The notes under the pieces were generated by a model, which was not told the origin of the DNA, searched no databases, and worked only from the letters and a program-made list of their open reading frames with translations. A stretch of DNA of 64,000 nt from Chitinophagaceae bacterium (lineage in GTDB: Bacteria > Bacteroidota > Bacteroidia > Chitinophagales > Chitinophagaceae), in contig CANGYR010000004.1 in the NCBI GenBank assembly GCA_947458275.1, positions 111,437-175,436 of the forward strand, read 5' to 3'. Shown here one piece after another: positions 8,361 through 16,979 of this stretch. Made by a program: the position numbers and the translations under genes. Position 1 is the first letter of the stretch. Every line of letters starts with the position of its first letter.

Positions 8361-9077
8361 ATGCCTAACACCTATTTCCAATTCAAACAGTTTATCATAC
8401 ACCAGGACAAGTGTGCCATGAAAGTATGTACCGACAGCTGTTTGTTTGGAGCATGGATTAATAAGATTTTAAAAGGAAACAAGTTTGCTCAAGCATTAGA
8501 CATCGGTACCGGAACAGGATTATTGAGTCTGATCGCTTCTCAGGGATATGATCTAAATATTGATGCCATTGAAATTGAAGAAAATGCAGCAATACAGGCA
8601 AAAGAAAATGTGTCTGCCTCAAAATGGAAAGGACGCATTTCTGTATATCATCAATCACTTCAAACTTTTACTCCGCCAAATAAATATGATGTTATTTTCT
8701 CCAATCCTCCGTTTTATGAAAATGATTTAATGAGTGATGAAGAAGGGAAAAATGCGGCGAAACACAATACCACATTAACACTGGGAGAGATTATCAGTTT
8801 CATAAGCAAAAATCTTTCAGAAGAAGGCTTGGCGATGATACTACTCCCCTTCCATCGGCTGGATTATTTTGAACAAATTCTTTCGAAAGAAAAATTGTAC
8901 CTAAAAGAAAAAGTATTGGTCAGGCAAACACCCAAGCATGACTACTTCAGAGCGATGATTTGCTTTGCTAAAATTAAACCCGAACAATCAATCACAAGAG
9001 AAATTATCATTCGTGATAAGGAAAATGAATACTCGGAGGAGTTTAGGGAGCTTTTGGAGGAATATTATTTGTGTTGA
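8361..9077 (+). CDS. trmN6: tRNA1(Val) (adenine(37)-N6)-methyltransferase
   Basis: A 238-residue SAM-dependent methyltransferase. Motif I is ALDIGTGTGLLSL and the N6-adenine catalytic motif is FSNPPFYE (NPPF). The family (YfiC/TrmN6) methylates N6 of A37 in tRNA1(Val). The start is set at the ATG at 8361 (MPNTYFQFKQF), because upstream residues come from tandem repeats. The conserved N-terminal FQFKQFIIHQDKCAMKV confirms the family. Confidence 0.9.
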   Translation: MPNTYFQFKQFIIHQDKCAMKVCTDSCLFGAWINKILKGNKFAQALDIGTGTGLLSLIASQGYDLNIDAIEIEENAAIQAKENVSASKWKGRISVYHQSLQTFTPPNKYDVIFSNPPFYENDLMSDEEGKNAAKHNTTLTLGEIISFISKNLSEEGLAMILLPFHRLDYFEQILSKEKLYLKEKVLVRQTPKHDYFRAMICFAKIKPEQSITREIIIRDKENEYSEEFRELLEEYYLC

Positions 9078-9195
9078 AGATGGTTGAAGGTGTTGAAGAT
9101 GGTTGAAGATTTCCCCTCCACCTTTGGTGTTATCACCAACAAGTGAAGGAGGAAACTTCCTTATTTCTTATTTTACATTCCTTATTCTACATTTC
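9075..9195. repeat. GTTGAAGAT array plus dispersed palindrome copy
   Basis: 9-nt GGTTGAAGA-type units are followed by a copy of the palindrome centred on TTGGTGTTATCACCAA (about 9117-9147), then TTATTTTACATTCC-type units, up to the tsaD stop. Confidence 0.75.
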
Positions 9196-9198
9196 ACC

Positions 9199-10239
9199 TC
9201 ACCACTCGCCCCTTGCCGATGGAGCAACATCAATTTCAGAAAACTCCCCCGCCAGATATTTATAGTAAGCCATCATCGCTATCATCCCCGCGTTATCAGT
9301 ACAATATTGAAACGAAGGAATATATACATTCCAACCTTGCTGATCACCAAGTCCTTTTAAAGCTTTACGCAATCCGCTGTTGGCACTAACTCCACCGGCA
9401 ATGCATATTTCTTTAATGCCGTTTAGCTCAGCGGCTTTTTTTAATTTATTCAAAAGAATACTGATAATACGGTGCTGTATAGACGCACATATATCCGGCA
9501 GATTTTGTTCAATAAAGATTTTCTTTTCCTCTTCTGTAGCCGTAAACTCCTCTTTATACACATTACTCTTACCCGCATTCTGCAGAAAATACAGAATAGA
9601 TGTCTTCAAACCTGAAAAACTAAAATTTAATCCGGCCACATTTGGTTCAGGAAATTTAAAGCGATTCGGGTTGCCTGTCTGCGCATACTTATCTACCAAA
9701 GGTCCTCCGGGATAAGGCAATCCCAGCATCTTGGCTGTCTTGTCAAACGCCTCCCCCGCCGCATCATCAATCGTCTCGCCAATCACCCTCATTCGCAAAG
9801 GGGATTCACATAGTACAATCTGTGTATGGCCACCACTTACAGTCAGACATAAAAAAGGAAACAAAGGTGAAGGTTTGTCTATCAAATTGGCCACCACATG
9901 AGCCTGCATGTGATGTACGGAAATTAAAGGCTTCTTTAAAGAGAGTGCCAGTGATTTTGCAAACTGAGCACCTACGAGCAAAGATCCTATCAACCCCGGA
10001 GCCTGGGTGAAAGCTATAGCATCTAATTCAGCTAATGTACAACCGGCATTTTTCAATGCCACATCCACCACAGGCACAATGTTTTGCAAGTGAGCTCTGC
10101 TCGCCAACTCAGGCACCACTCCGCCAAACTGCTCATGCACTTTCTGCGTAACAATCTCATTGGAAAGGATTACTCCATCTCTGCACACCGCAGCAGATGT
10201 TTCATCACAAGAAGATTCTATGGCGAGAACGATACACAA
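9199..10239 (-). CDS. tsaD: tRNA N6-adenosine threonylcarbamoyltransferase
   Basis: A 346-residue Kae1/TsaD protein that transfers the threonylcarbamoyl group from TC-AMP to A37 of ANN-decoding tRNAs, with TsaB and TsaE. The metal-binding HMQAH is at residues 110-114. The N-terminal LAIESSCDETSAAV and the nucleotide-site GGPLVDKYA and GGVSANSGLR are diagnostic. The only start able to include the conserved N-terminus is a TTG at 10239; an in-frame TAA sits two codons upstream. mtaB, which acts on t6A-modified tRNA, is also in this window at 50.2 kb. Confidence 0.95.
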   Translation of the reverse strand: MCIVLAIESSCDETSAAVCRDGVILSNEIVTQKVHEQFGGVVPELASRAHLQNIVPVVDVALKNAGCTLAELDAIAFTQAPGLIGSLLVGAQFAKSLALSLKKPLISVHHMQAHVVANLIDKPSPLFPFLCLTVSGGHTQIVLCESPLRMRVIGETIDDAAGEAFDKTAKMLGLPYPGGPLVDKYAQTGNPNRFKFPEPNVAGLNFSFSGLKTSILYFLQNAGKSNVYKEEFTATEEEKKIFIEQNLPDICASIQHRIISILLNKLKKAAELNGIKEICIAGGVSANSGLRKALKGLGDQQGWNVYIPSFQYCTDNAGMIAMMAYYKYLAGEFSEIDVAPSARGEW

Positions 10240-10376
10240 TGATTAGAAAATTAGAAAATTAGAAAATTAAAAGATTTGAAGATTAAAATATTTGATGATT
10301 TGAAGATTTGAAGATTAAATGATGTTTAGCGCTCATTCAATTTCCTCATCTCCACATCTCCAAATTTCCAAATTAT
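10240..10376. repeat. 8-nt ATTAGAAA/ATTTGAAG tandem array
   Basis: At least ten consecutive degenerate 8-nt units (ATTAGAAA, ATTTGAAG, ATTAAATG), then ACATCTCC-type units, lie between tsaD and the ABC permease. Confidence 0.85.
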
Positions 10377-11618
10377 TCAACTCCGAATCGCTTTCACCGG
10401 ATCCATCTTAGCTGCACGCGACGCAGGAATGATTCCGGCTAAAATGCCTACAACAATACAAATGATCATTGTAGTGAAAATCATCGGCAAAGATAAGTAA
10501 ACCGGAAATTCAAGCGGACCGGATAATATCAACGTAAGAATGTAGACAAAAATCAGTCCGATTATACCTCCGAGTATGCATAAAATAGCCGCTTCCAGTA
10601 AAAATTCAAAGAGTATGGTCATCTTCTTTGCACCTATGGCTTTTTTCAATCCAATCACCGGCGTCCTTTCTTTCACAGTTACAAACATAATATTGGCAAT
10701 GCCAAACATGCCGACAATCAGGCTGATACCGCCAATGATAGAACCTACAATATTAATCGTAACAAACGAATCTGAAATCGCTTTACTGAATGCTTCTACG
10801 CTATTCAATGAAAAATTATCCTCCTGCGTTGGACTCAACCTTCTGATTTGCCGCATGATTCCTCTCAATTCCTGCATGTATGCGTCGGTGGTAGTTGAGG
10901 GAATTCCTTTGGCTATCACAATGGGATTGGATTTTTCCGGATCAAAAATCTGACGGGCAAATTTATTGGTAAGCATGATACATTTGTCATAATCCCAACC
11001 AATGAAACTCTTACCCTCTTTCTTTATCACTCCGATGATTCTTACTTTTTTTCCTTTTACCTCAAGATACTGCCCCATCGCCCTTTCGGCAGATCCATAT
11101 AAATCTTCAGCGTTTACATATCCTATAATACAGTTATTGGATCCGGCGTTAAACTCTGCTGTTGAAAAATACCTGCCAAGCTCAAATTGAATTGGCTGTA
11201 TGGATATCTGAGGTTCGCTGATCGCATATACTCTTGCCTCTTCAATCACATCATCCTTATGGGATATGTTTGTAATGTTTTGTAAAAGATACGTAACCTC
11301 ATCGGTAAGAAGTGATCGCTGTTTAATCAACTCAGGCTCTTCGATTTTCATAATAGGCCTTGCACGAAGTTTCCACATAGGTTTATTCGGCCCACCGCTG
11401 TAATCCCATTTGTCGATATAAATGGTATTGCTACCCAGACTCTTCACTTCATTCTGAATATTTTTTTCCAGACTGCCCACTGTAGTAAGTACACCAATAA
11501 TACAGAATATACCAAATGCCACACCAGTCAGACTGAGTGCTGTGCGCAATTTATTCACCCTCAATTCCTGAAGAGTCAATCGCATGGAATTCAGTAAAAT
11601 ACTGATGGTATGACGCAT
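10377..11618 (-). CDS. MacB-like ABC transporter permease
   Basis: A 413-residue inner-membrane protein. An N-terminal transmembrane helix (ALSLTGVAFGIFCIIGVLTT) is followed by a large periplasmic MacB core domain (about residues 45-270) and a C-terminal FtsX domain with three helices (GSIIGGISLIVGMFGIANIM onward). The ending PASRAAKMDPVKAIRS is typical of the family. Members pair with an ATPase and act in efflux or envelope mechanotransmission; no ATPase gene is adjacent. The TAnnTTTG element at 11623-11630 lies 4 nt before the ATG. Confidence 0.9.
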   Translation of the reverse strand: MRHTISILLNSMRLTLQELRVNKLRTALSLTGVAFGIFCIIGVLTTVGSLEKNIQNEVKSLGSNTIYIDKWDYSGGPNKPMWKLRARPIMKIEEPELIKQRSLLTDEVTYLLQNITNISHKDDVIEEARVYAISEPQISIQPIQFELGRYFSTAEFNAGSNNCIIGYVNAEDLYGSAERAMGQYLEVKGKKVRIIGVIKKEGKSFIGWDYDKCIMLTNKFARQIFDPEKSNPIVIAKGIPSTTTDAYMQELRGIMRQIRRLSPTQEDNFSLNSVEAFSKAISDSFVTINIVGSIIGGISLIVGMFGIANIMFVTVKERTPVIGLKKAIGAKKMTILFEFLLEAAILCILGGIIGLIFVYILTLILSGPLEFPVYLSLPMIFTTMIICIVVGILAGIIPASRAAKMDPVKAIRS

Positions 11619-11622
11619 GGTA

Positions 11623-11630
11623 CAAAGGTA
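11623..11630 (-). promoter_or_regulatory. -7 promoter element TACCTTTG of the ABC permease
   Basis: Read on the minus strand the sequence is TACCTTTG, 4 nt (TACC), then ATG. This arrangement implies a near-leaderless transcript. Confidence 0.6.
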
Positions 11631-11634
11631 GATA

Positions 11635-11760
11635 ATTAGGAGATGTGGAAATGTGAAGATGTGGAAATGTGTAGATGTGAAAATTAGCAGACTGCATCAA
11701 CTCCCCTCCTTTGGAGGGGTTAGGGGGAGGTCAACTTAATCTGCTGATGCAGAGATGTGA
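11635..11760. repeat. GATGTGGAAAT array and CCCTCCTTTGGAGGGG element
   Basis: 8-nt units of GATGTGGA type are followed by a palindromic element (11701-11733, core CCCTCCTTTGGAGGGG) flanked by the inverted octamers CTGCATCA / TGATGCAG. A related copy of the core lies at 37023-37060. Confidence 0.75.
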
Positions 11761-11780
11761 TTTGTCCTTAAATTTGGAAT

Positions 11781-12560
11781 ATGTTTATCGAATCATCCTC
11801 TTCCCTGACAATTGCCCCAAAAAGAATCATCTCTTTAGTGCCGTCGCAGACTGCCTTGTTGCATAGTCTTGGATTAGATGAAGAAGTGATAGGCATCACT
11901 AAATTTTGCATACATCCCAGGGAATGGTTTGACAACAAGACGAGAATTGGCGGGACCAAAGCGCTGAATATTGATAAGATAATTGAGCTGCAACCGGATT
12001 TAATCATTGCCAATAAAGAAGAAAATGTAAAAGATCAGGTGGAAATGCTGGCTGAAAAATTTCCGGTATGGATGACGGATGTCAACAATCTGGATGATGC
12101 CATTCAAATGATAACTGATATCGGCTCACTCACTCATAAAAACAATGAAGCTGATAAAATCAATTCCCGCATATTTGAATCATTCAGCTCAATTAAAAAT
12201 ACTGAAAAGCAAATACCGGCCGCCTACCTCATCTGGAAAAATCCTTACATGACTATTGGCGGCGATACTTTTATACATGATATGATGGATAAAGCAGGAT
12301 TCAGCAATGTATTCGGACAGAAGAAGCGATATCCCGAAATATCAATTGAGCAGTTGAGGGAATCCGGTTGTAAAATGATATTACTTTCCAGCGAGCCCTA
12401 CCCTTTTAAAGAAAAACATATTGAAGAATTAGAAGCGGAATTGCCAGATGTAAAAGCTGTTATTGCAGATGGCGAAATGTTTAGCTGGTATGGCAGTCAC
12501 CTGTTGTCATCTCCCGGGTATTTCAGCGAATTATACCAAAAATGCGTCCAGGCGTTATAG
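11781..12560 (+). CDS. Helical-backbone metal receptor/BtuF-like binding protein
   Basis: A 259-residue protein of the periplasmic-binding-protein type 2 class used in cobalamin and siderophore-iron uptake. It shows PKRIISLVPSQTALLHSLGL at the N-terminal lobe, ITKFCIHPREW, GGTKALNIDKIIELQPDLII, and SWYGSHLLSSPGYF at the C-terminus. It lacks any signal peptide, so the mature-like protein may be cytoplasmic, or the true export start lies in the repeat-filled upstream gap (not seen). No transporter genes are adjacent. The ligand is unknown. Confidence 0.78.
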   Translation: MFIESSSSLTIAPKRIISLVPSQTALLHSLGLDEEVIGITKFCIHPREWFDNKTRIGGTKALNIDKIIELQPDLIIANKEENVKDQVEMLAEKFPVWMTDVNNLDDAIQMITDIGSLTHKNNEADKINSRIFESFSSIKNTEKQIPAAYLIWKNPYMTIGGDTFIHDMMDKAGFSNVFGQKKRYPEISIEQLRESGCKMILLSSEPYPFKEKHIEELEAELPDVKAVIADGEMFSWYGSHLLSSPGYFSELYQKCVQAL

Positions 12561-12577
12561 TGAGTATATAAAATAAA

Positions 12578-13210
12578 TCAAATCCCTTTCCACTCTGAAG
12601 GATTTTCTCTCCAGCTTAATAAGATATCCAATTCATCCGCACCTACTGTTTTATTTTCGACAGCAAGCTCAATCAAAACTCCATAATTAGTCAGTGAAAT
12701 CAGCGGAATTCCTGCTTTTTCAAAAGCTTCTTTCGCCTGAGGAAATCCGTAATTAAAAATTGACACCATACCAATAACCTCAGCGCCCGTTTGTTTCAAT
12801 ACCTCACAAACCTGCAAGCTGCTCTTTCCGGTGGAGATAAGATCTTCGATGACCAATATTTTTTGTCCGGCACTAACCACTCCTTCAATCTGATTACCCA
12901 TGCCATGTTCTTTGGGCTTCGGCCTTACATAACTAAAAGGCAATTTCAATTGATCAGCAGCCATGGCACCCCAGGAGATTCCTGCCGTAGCCACACCTGC
13001 CAATGCCTCCGCATCAGGAAATTTTTCGAAGATGACACTGCACAATTCACTTTTAATAAAGTCTCTGTCGTAAGGAAAAGACAGTACTTTTCTGTTGTCG
13101 CAATAAATCGGACTTTTCCAGCCGCTGGCCCAGGTATATGGTTGCTGAAGATTCAATTTTACCGCCTGCACCTGTAATAATCTGGAGGCTACCGCTTTTT
13201 CGTTTGTCAT
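12578..13210 (-). CDS. pyrE: Orotate phosphoribosyltransferase
   Basis: A 210-residue enzyme converting orotate and PRPP to OMP in pyrimidine synthesis. The PRPP loop is VIEDLISTGKSS. The substrate-binding segment SGWKSPIYCDNRKV and GVATAGISWGA are characteristic. The ATG at 13210 is chosen because everything upstream in frame is translated tandem repeat (NLFNLFN-type), and because TACCTTTG ends 4 nt before this ATG. It is divergent from the NUDIX gene and convergent with the binding-protein gene. pyrB and pyrR lie close by at 14.8-16.3 kb. Confidence 0.95.
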   Translation of the reverse strand: MTNEKAVASRLLQVQAVKLNLQQPYTWASGWKSPIYCDNRKVLSFPYDRDFIKSELCSVIFEKFPDAEALAGVATAGISWGAMAADQLKLPFSYVRPKPKEHGMGNQIEGVVSAGQKILVIEDLISTGKSSLQVCEVLKQTGAEVIGMVSIFNYGFPQAKEAFEKAGIPLISLTNYGVLIELAVENKTVGADELDILLSWRENPSEWKGI

Positions 13211-13214
13211 GGTG

Positions 13215-13222
13215 CAAAGGTA
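13215..13222 (-). promoter_or_regulatory. pyrE -7 promoter element TACCTTTG
   Basis: The minus strand reads TACCTTTG, then CACC, then the pyrE ATG. This supports the downstream start choice and a near-leaderless mRNA. Confidence 0.6.
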
Positions 13223-13227
13223 AGGAA

Positions 13228-13345
13228 ATGGAGGGTTGAAGAGGTTGAAGAGGTTGAAGAAGTTGAAGAGGTTGAAGAGGTTGAAAAATTTTATGTAATT
13301 TGCTAATCGCCGAATTGTCGAATTGTCGAATAGCCAAATTGAAAT
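13228..13345. repeat. 9-nt GGTTGAAGA array and 8-nt CGAATTGT array
   Basis: At least six units of GGTTGAAGA/AGTTGAAGA are followed by CGAATTGT-type octamers, between divergent pyrE and the NUDIX gene. Confidence 0.85.
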
Positions 13346-13346
13346 C

Positions 13347-13946
13347 ATGTCCATAAAAATTCATTTCCCCGATTTCAACCTGTTGCTCTGCACTGATGTG
13401 GAATTTAATCAACTGGATAAAGCCTTGAATTTATCAGTGATACGCAACGATTTTGAAAATGCTATTGCTAAAATGATGGCAGATAAAAACAATCAAAATA
13501 CAGTTTTTATCCACGACGATATTGATTACTTACAATCAATCATCCAAAAACAATTTATAGTCATAGAAGCTGCTGGCGGTTTGGTGGAAAATAATTTCAA
13601 CGAAATTCTTTTCATTTTCAGAAGAGGAAAATGGGACTTACCAAAAGGGAAAAAAGAAGAAGATGAAGATATTGCTGTCTGCGCCGAAAGAGAAATTGAA
13701 GAAGAAACGGGCGTTTCACATCTTACTTTGATAAAAAAATTAACCGAGACTTACCATATATACGAAGAAAGAGGAAATAACATACTCAAAATAAGCCACT
13801 GGTTTCACTTCAAATGCCCGGACCGACAACATCCAATTCCTCAGACTGAAGAAGATATCACTGAGATAAAATGGATAAATAAAAACAACCTGAACGAACC
13901 ATTATTGAATACTTATGAAACAATTAGAGAGGTTTTGGCAATTTGA
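13347..13946 (+). CDS. NUDIX hydrolase
   Basis: A 199-residue protein from the ATG at 13347; a TTG at 13323 lies inside the repeat array and is less likely. The NUDIX box fits Gx5Ex7REUxEExGU exactly: the glycine of PKGKKEED, then E, then REIEEETGV. It would hydrolyse a nucleoside diphosphate linked to another moiety; the substrate is not predictable. The N-terminal ~65 residues are not part of the NUDIX fold and have no clear match. Confidence 0.88.
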   Translation: MSIKIHFPDFNLLLCTDVEFNQLDKALNLSVIRNDFENAIAKMMADKNNQNTVFIHDDIDYLQSIIQKQFIVIEAAGGLVENNFNEILFIFRRGKWDLPKGKKEEDEDIAVCAEREIEEETGVSHLTLIKKLTETYHIYEERGNNILKISHWFHFKCPDRQHPIPQTEEDITEIKWINKNNLNEPLLNTYETIREVLAI

Positions 13947-14161
13947 CAATTCGACGATTTGACAATTCGGCAATTCGGCGATTGGGACGAGAGTGTAAAT
14001 TTGGAAATGTGATCCTACTTTGAACTTTGGAAGTTTTACGTTAAACCAGCGAAGCGGTTTAAACCTTTAAACCAGCCGCAGGCGACTTAAACCCTTAAAC
14101 CAGCAAAGCAATTTAAACCCTTAAACCAGCTTTTTACTTTCTACTTTGTACTTTTGACTTT
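13940..14161. repeat. 8-nt CAATTCGG array and TTTAAACC array with mini-palindromes
   Basis: CAATTTGA/CAATTCGG octamers (13940-13990) are followed by TTTAAACC-type units broken up by GC-rich inserts (GCGAAGCGG, GCCGCAGGCGA, GCAAAGC), then CTTTCTACTTT-type units. Confidence 0.8.
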
Positions 14162-14629
14162 CTACTGTATAGTATTCCTCACCTCTTCAGGTAAAAACTT
14201 AGATACATCGCCTCCATTTTTCAATACATCACGTACAAGTGTAGACGCAACAGAAGTGTATTGAGGAAGACAAGTGAGAAAAATAGTTTCAATATTCTCG
14301 GCAATACTGCGGTTCATATCTGCAATGGCTTTTTCATACTCGAAATCATTCACGTATCTGATACCACGGAGAATAAAGTTTGCTCCTACATTTTTACAAC
14401 ATTCCACAGTAAGACCATCATAAGCAAGTACTTCTACTTTGTCGTTGTCTGCATAAATCTCGTTCAGCCAATTTAGTCGCTGCTCTTCACTAAACATCGG
14501 CTGCTTGTTTACGTTACGACCAATGCCAATATAAAGCTTATCAAAAAGTGGCAGTGCCCTATTGATGATATCTACATGACCTAATGTAACAGGATCAAAG
14601 GTTCCGGGGAAAAGGCAAATACGTTTCAA
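14162..14629 (-). CDS. coaD: Phosphopantetheine adenylyltransferase
   Basis: A 155-residue nucleotidyltransferase that makes dephospho-CoA from 4'-phosphopantetheine and ATP. It has the family signature FPGTFDPVTLGH (residues 7-18, TxGH motif), GIRYVNDFEYE, and the late TSVASTLVRDV (ISSTxxR equivalent). It is full length and followed downstream by tandem-repeat filler on both sides. Confidence 0.96.
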   Translation of the reverse strand: MKRICLFPGTFDPVTLGHVDIINRALPLFDKLYIGIGRNVNKQPMFSEEQRLNWLNEIYADNDKVEVLAYDGLTVECCKNVGANFILRGIRYVNDFEYEKAIADMNRSIAENIETIFLTCLPQYTSVASTLVRDVLKNGGDVSKFLPEEVRNTIQ

Positions 14630-14772
14630 ATGTTTTTGGTTTGGGGTTTTTGGTTTGGGGTTTAGTTGGTGCTTCGCACCGTTTGGGGTTTCACATCTTC
14701 ACTTCTTCACATCTCCAAATTTCCAAATCTTCACATCTCCACATTTCCACATCTCCAAATTTTCAAATCTAC
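14630..14772. repeat. TTTGGGG array and ACATCTCC/TTTCCAAAT array
   Basis: 7-nt TTTGGGG units with an inserted GGTGCTTCGCACC hairpin are followed by 8-nt TCTCCACA/TTTCCAAA units, between coaD and pyrB. Confidence 0.8.
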
Positions 14773-14773
14773 A

Positions 14774-15703
14774 TTAACTCTGCCTTCCAGACAACAAATA
14801 CAACACCGCCATTCTTACCGCTACCCCATTCTCCACTTGTTGCAGTATGATAGATTGATTGCTATCGGCTACGTCGCTGTCAATTTCCACGCCGCGGTTA
14901 ATTGGACCTGGATGCATGATGACAATCTCTCTATCAATTTCAGATAATATTTTTTTGCTAACTCCGTAAGACAAATTGTACTCCCGAAGAGAAGAGAATA
15001 ATACCTGATTCTGTCTTTCCAGCTGAATACGGAGCACGTTGGCTACATCACACCATTTCAGTGCTTTCTTCAGGTTATACTCCACCTGCACGTCAAGTGC
15101 TTTTTTAATATGTACAGGAATAAGCGTAGGCGGACCGGACAACATTACTTCCGCGCCCATTTTTTTCAACAAATATATGTTACTCAGCGCCACACGCGAA
15201 TGCATAATATCTCCGATAAGAAGGATTTTTTTTCCGGCCAGACTGCCTGTTTTTTCAATGATAGAAAAAGCATCCAGCAAAGCCTGGGTGGGATGTTCGT
15301 TGATTCCATCGCCAGCATTGATAATGGAGGTGTCGGGTAAATGTTTGGCTAAAAAATGAGGTGCTCCGCTGGCACTGTGTCTCATTACCACCATATCCAC
15401 TTTCATACTAAGGATATTGTTTACAGTATCCAGCAAGGTTTCGCCTTTTGATACGGAAGAACCCGATGCAGTAAAATTAATGGTATCCGCACTCAGCCTT
15501 TTTTCTGCGAGCTCAAAGGAAATCCTGGTCCGGGTAGAGTTTTCGTAAAATAAATTCACGATGGTAACATCTCTTAACGACGGTACTTTTTTAATTGGCC
15601 TTTGTAAAACTTCTTTAAATTGCTCTGCGGTTGATAAAATAGTTGAAATATCAGAGGGTGAGAGTTCTTTAATGCCCAAGAGATGTTTAGTAGTCAGTTG
15701 CAT
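14774..15703 (-). CDS. pyrB: Aspartate carbamoyltransferase catalytic subunit
   Basis: A 309-residue enzyme joining carbamoyl phosphate and aspartate. The carbamoyl phosphate site is STRTRISFE, with HPTQALLDA, and GDIMHSRVALSN and MHPGPINRGVEI complete the family pattern. It lies 49 bp downstream of pyrR in the same direction. A TAnnTTCG variant element at 15711-15718 sits 7 nt before its ATG, so it may also have its own promoter. Confidence 0.96.
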   Translation of the reverse strand: MQLTTKHLLGIKELSPSDISTILSTAEQFKEVLQRPIKKVPSLRDVTIVNLFYENSTRTRISFELAEKRLSADTINFTASGSSVSKGETLLDTVNNILSMKVDMVVMRHSASGAPHFLAKHLPDTSIINAGDGINEHPTQALLDAFSIIEKTGSLAGKKILLIGDIMHSRVALSNIYLLKKMGAEVMLSGPPTLIPVHIKKALDVQVEYNLKKALKWCDVANVLRIQLERQNQVLFSSLREYNLSYGVSKKILSEIDREIVIMHPGPINRGVEIDSDVADSNQSIILQQVENGVAVRMAVLYLLSGRQS

Positions 15704-15710
15704 TAAGGTG

Positions 15711-15718
15711 CGAAGTTA
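15711..15718 (-). promoter_or_regulatory. Candidate -7 element TAACTTCG before pyrB
   Basis: The minus strand reads TAACTTCG 7 nt before the pyrB ATG. The same octamer occurs before pyrR and the GHMP kinase gene. Confidence 0.45.
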
Positions 15719-15752
15719 AGAGAAAAAGAAATCATTAAAAAAATCGTTTTTT

Positions 15753-16262
15753 TTAATACAAAACAACCTCCTGGCTGTCCAACAATACTTTTACTTTCTG
15801 ACTCGATACCGTATCGATGGAAATGCCGCAATAATCGGGCTGAATAGGCAATTCGCGATTGAATCTTCTGTTAACCAGCACGCACAGCTCCACTTTATTG
15901 GGCCTGCCGAAATCCTGTAATGCATCCAGCGCTGCCCTGATAGTACGACCGGTATACAATACATCATCAATCAGTATGACTTTTTTACCTTCAATGGAAA
16001 AGGGTAATGTGGTGGTTTTGGGTATATGAAGTTCTTCTCGGATATCATCGCGATAGAAGGTGATATCAAGAATTCCATACTGTATATTTTTATCGGGGTG
16101 CAGTTGAGCGGCCAGTTCCATCATTCTGTTACCTACAGGTACCCCTCTTGGTTGTATGCCAATGAAAACAATATCCCGGAGATCTTCCTCTCCTTCCAGC
16201 AGTTGATGCACCAGTCTGTTGAGCGTCAGTTGAAGTTGTTGCGCAGTGAGTAATGTTTGCAT
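15753..16262 (-). CDS. pyrR: Bifunctional pyr attenuation regulator/uracil phosphoribosyltransferase
   Basis: A 169-residue PRTase-fold protein with PRPP loop VILIDDVLYTGRT and IGIQPRGVPVGN near the N-terminus, both PyrR-typical. In Firmicutes PyrR binds UMP and pyr mRNA to cause attenuation; whether it regulates RNA in this organism is unknown, since no clear anti-terminator is visible in the 49-bp gap to pyrB. Co-orientation and proximity to pyrB support a role in pyrimidine metabolism. Confidence 0.94.
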   Translation of the reverse strand: MQTLLTAQQLQLTLNRLVHQLLEGEEDLRDIVFIGIQPRGVPVGNRMMELAAQLHPDKNIQYGILDITFYRDDIREELHIPKTTTLPFSIEGKKVILIDDVLYTGRTIRAALDALQDFGRPNKVELCVLVNRRFNRELPIQPDYCGISIDTVSSQKVKVLLDSQEVVLY

Positions 16263-16266
16263 AACG

Positions 16267-16274
16267 CGAAGTTA
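16267..16274 (-). promoter_or_regulatory. Candidate -7 element TAACTTCG before pyrR
   Basis: The minus strand reads TAACTTCG, then 4 nt, then ATG. Confidence 0.45.
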
Positions 16275-16284
16275 GGGAAAACAA

Positions 16285-16340
16285 GATTAGGGGTTTGGGT
16301 GCGCAAAGCGCGTTTGGGGTTTGGGGTTTGACATCAACCC
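16285..16340. repeat. TTTGGGG array with GCGCAAAGCGC hairpin
   Basis: Period-7 units interrupted by the small palindrome GCGCAAAGCGC. It fills the gap between pyrR and the CBM48 gene. Confidence 0.75.
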
Positions 16341-16952
16341 TTAACCCTTTAAACCATTCTGCAAAGCAGCCAGCTCCTCCCATTTTCCCGCAGCAGCAAG
16401 TTTGGCTTGTCTCGACCAGGTGGCAGGATTTTTGGGTTTGCTGATTTCTCCTGATTCGGTTAGAATGAGTTGAAGTTTTTTTGATGTGCATTTTCCCAAA
16501 TCAGCGAAAGTATTGATTGAGGCGTCATTTAATAACTTGGCAACTTTCTTTCCTATGCCGGATATCTTAGTCAAATCGTCTTTTTGGACTTTGGGAGTTT
16601 TATTTGAAGAAACAGTTTTTTTAGATGCTGTTGCTTTTTTCTTTGCAGCCGGTTTTTCTTTTTTAGGCGGCAAAGGCACTTCTATTATGCAATTCTCTAC
16701 ATAATGTCCGTAATGCTCTGCATATGCTCTGGCACTGTCATCGTTCACCCATCTGCCGTCACTCAGTAAAAAACGATACTCATATTTTTTTCCTCCGGTA
16801 AGTTCGGTTTCCGCGACAAGAGCGCCGTCTTCTTCTCTGTGCAACTGCAATCCATTTTCAATGTTCCAGTCATTGAATTCTCCCAAAACAACACCGCCTT
16901 GAGCACCGGCTACATAATGTGCCGGCAGTCTGAAAATAACCTTTGTCTTCAT
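16341..16952 (-). CDS. CBM48/E-set domain fused to helix-hairpin-helix domain
   Basis: A 203-residue protein from the ATG at 16952. Residues 1 to about 95 form a glycogen-binding-type E-set domain (GGVVLGEFNDWN, then KYEYRFLLSDGRWVNDDSA). A Lys/Ala-rich linker (PAAKKKATASKKT) follows, then a helix-hairpin-helix region (LTKISGIGKKVAKLLNDA, then INTFADLGKCTSKKL). The first part suggests binding of alpha-glucan or AMPK-beta-like interaction, the second nucleic acid or protein binding. The combined role is unknown. A perfect 17-bp palindrome lies 27 bp upstream. Confidence 0.75.
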   Translation of the reverse strand: MKTKVIFRLPAHYVAGAQGGVVLGEFNDWNIENGLQLHREEDGALVAETELTGGKKYEYRFLLSDGRWVNDDSARAYAEHYGHYVENCIIEVPLPPKKEKPAAKKKATASKKTVSSNKTPKVQKDDLTKISGIGKKVAKLLNDASINTFADLGKCTSKKLQLILTESGEISKPKNPATWSRQAKLAAAGKWEELAALQNGLKG

Positions 16953-16979
16953 TTTAAAGAAATTTAAATAAATATACAA

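Noticed and set aside
13323..13346. Upstream TTG start for the NUDIX gene
   Set aside because: The extra residues translate the octamer array; the ATG at 13347 is more plausible.
12578..13354. Long form of pyrE (258 residues)
   Set aside because: The first 48 residues translate a tandem array, and a promoter element sits 4 nt before the internal ATG at 13210.
14641..14947. Overlapping plus-strand ORFs rich in HLQISKS
   Set aside because: Translated octamer arrays that run into antisense pyrB.
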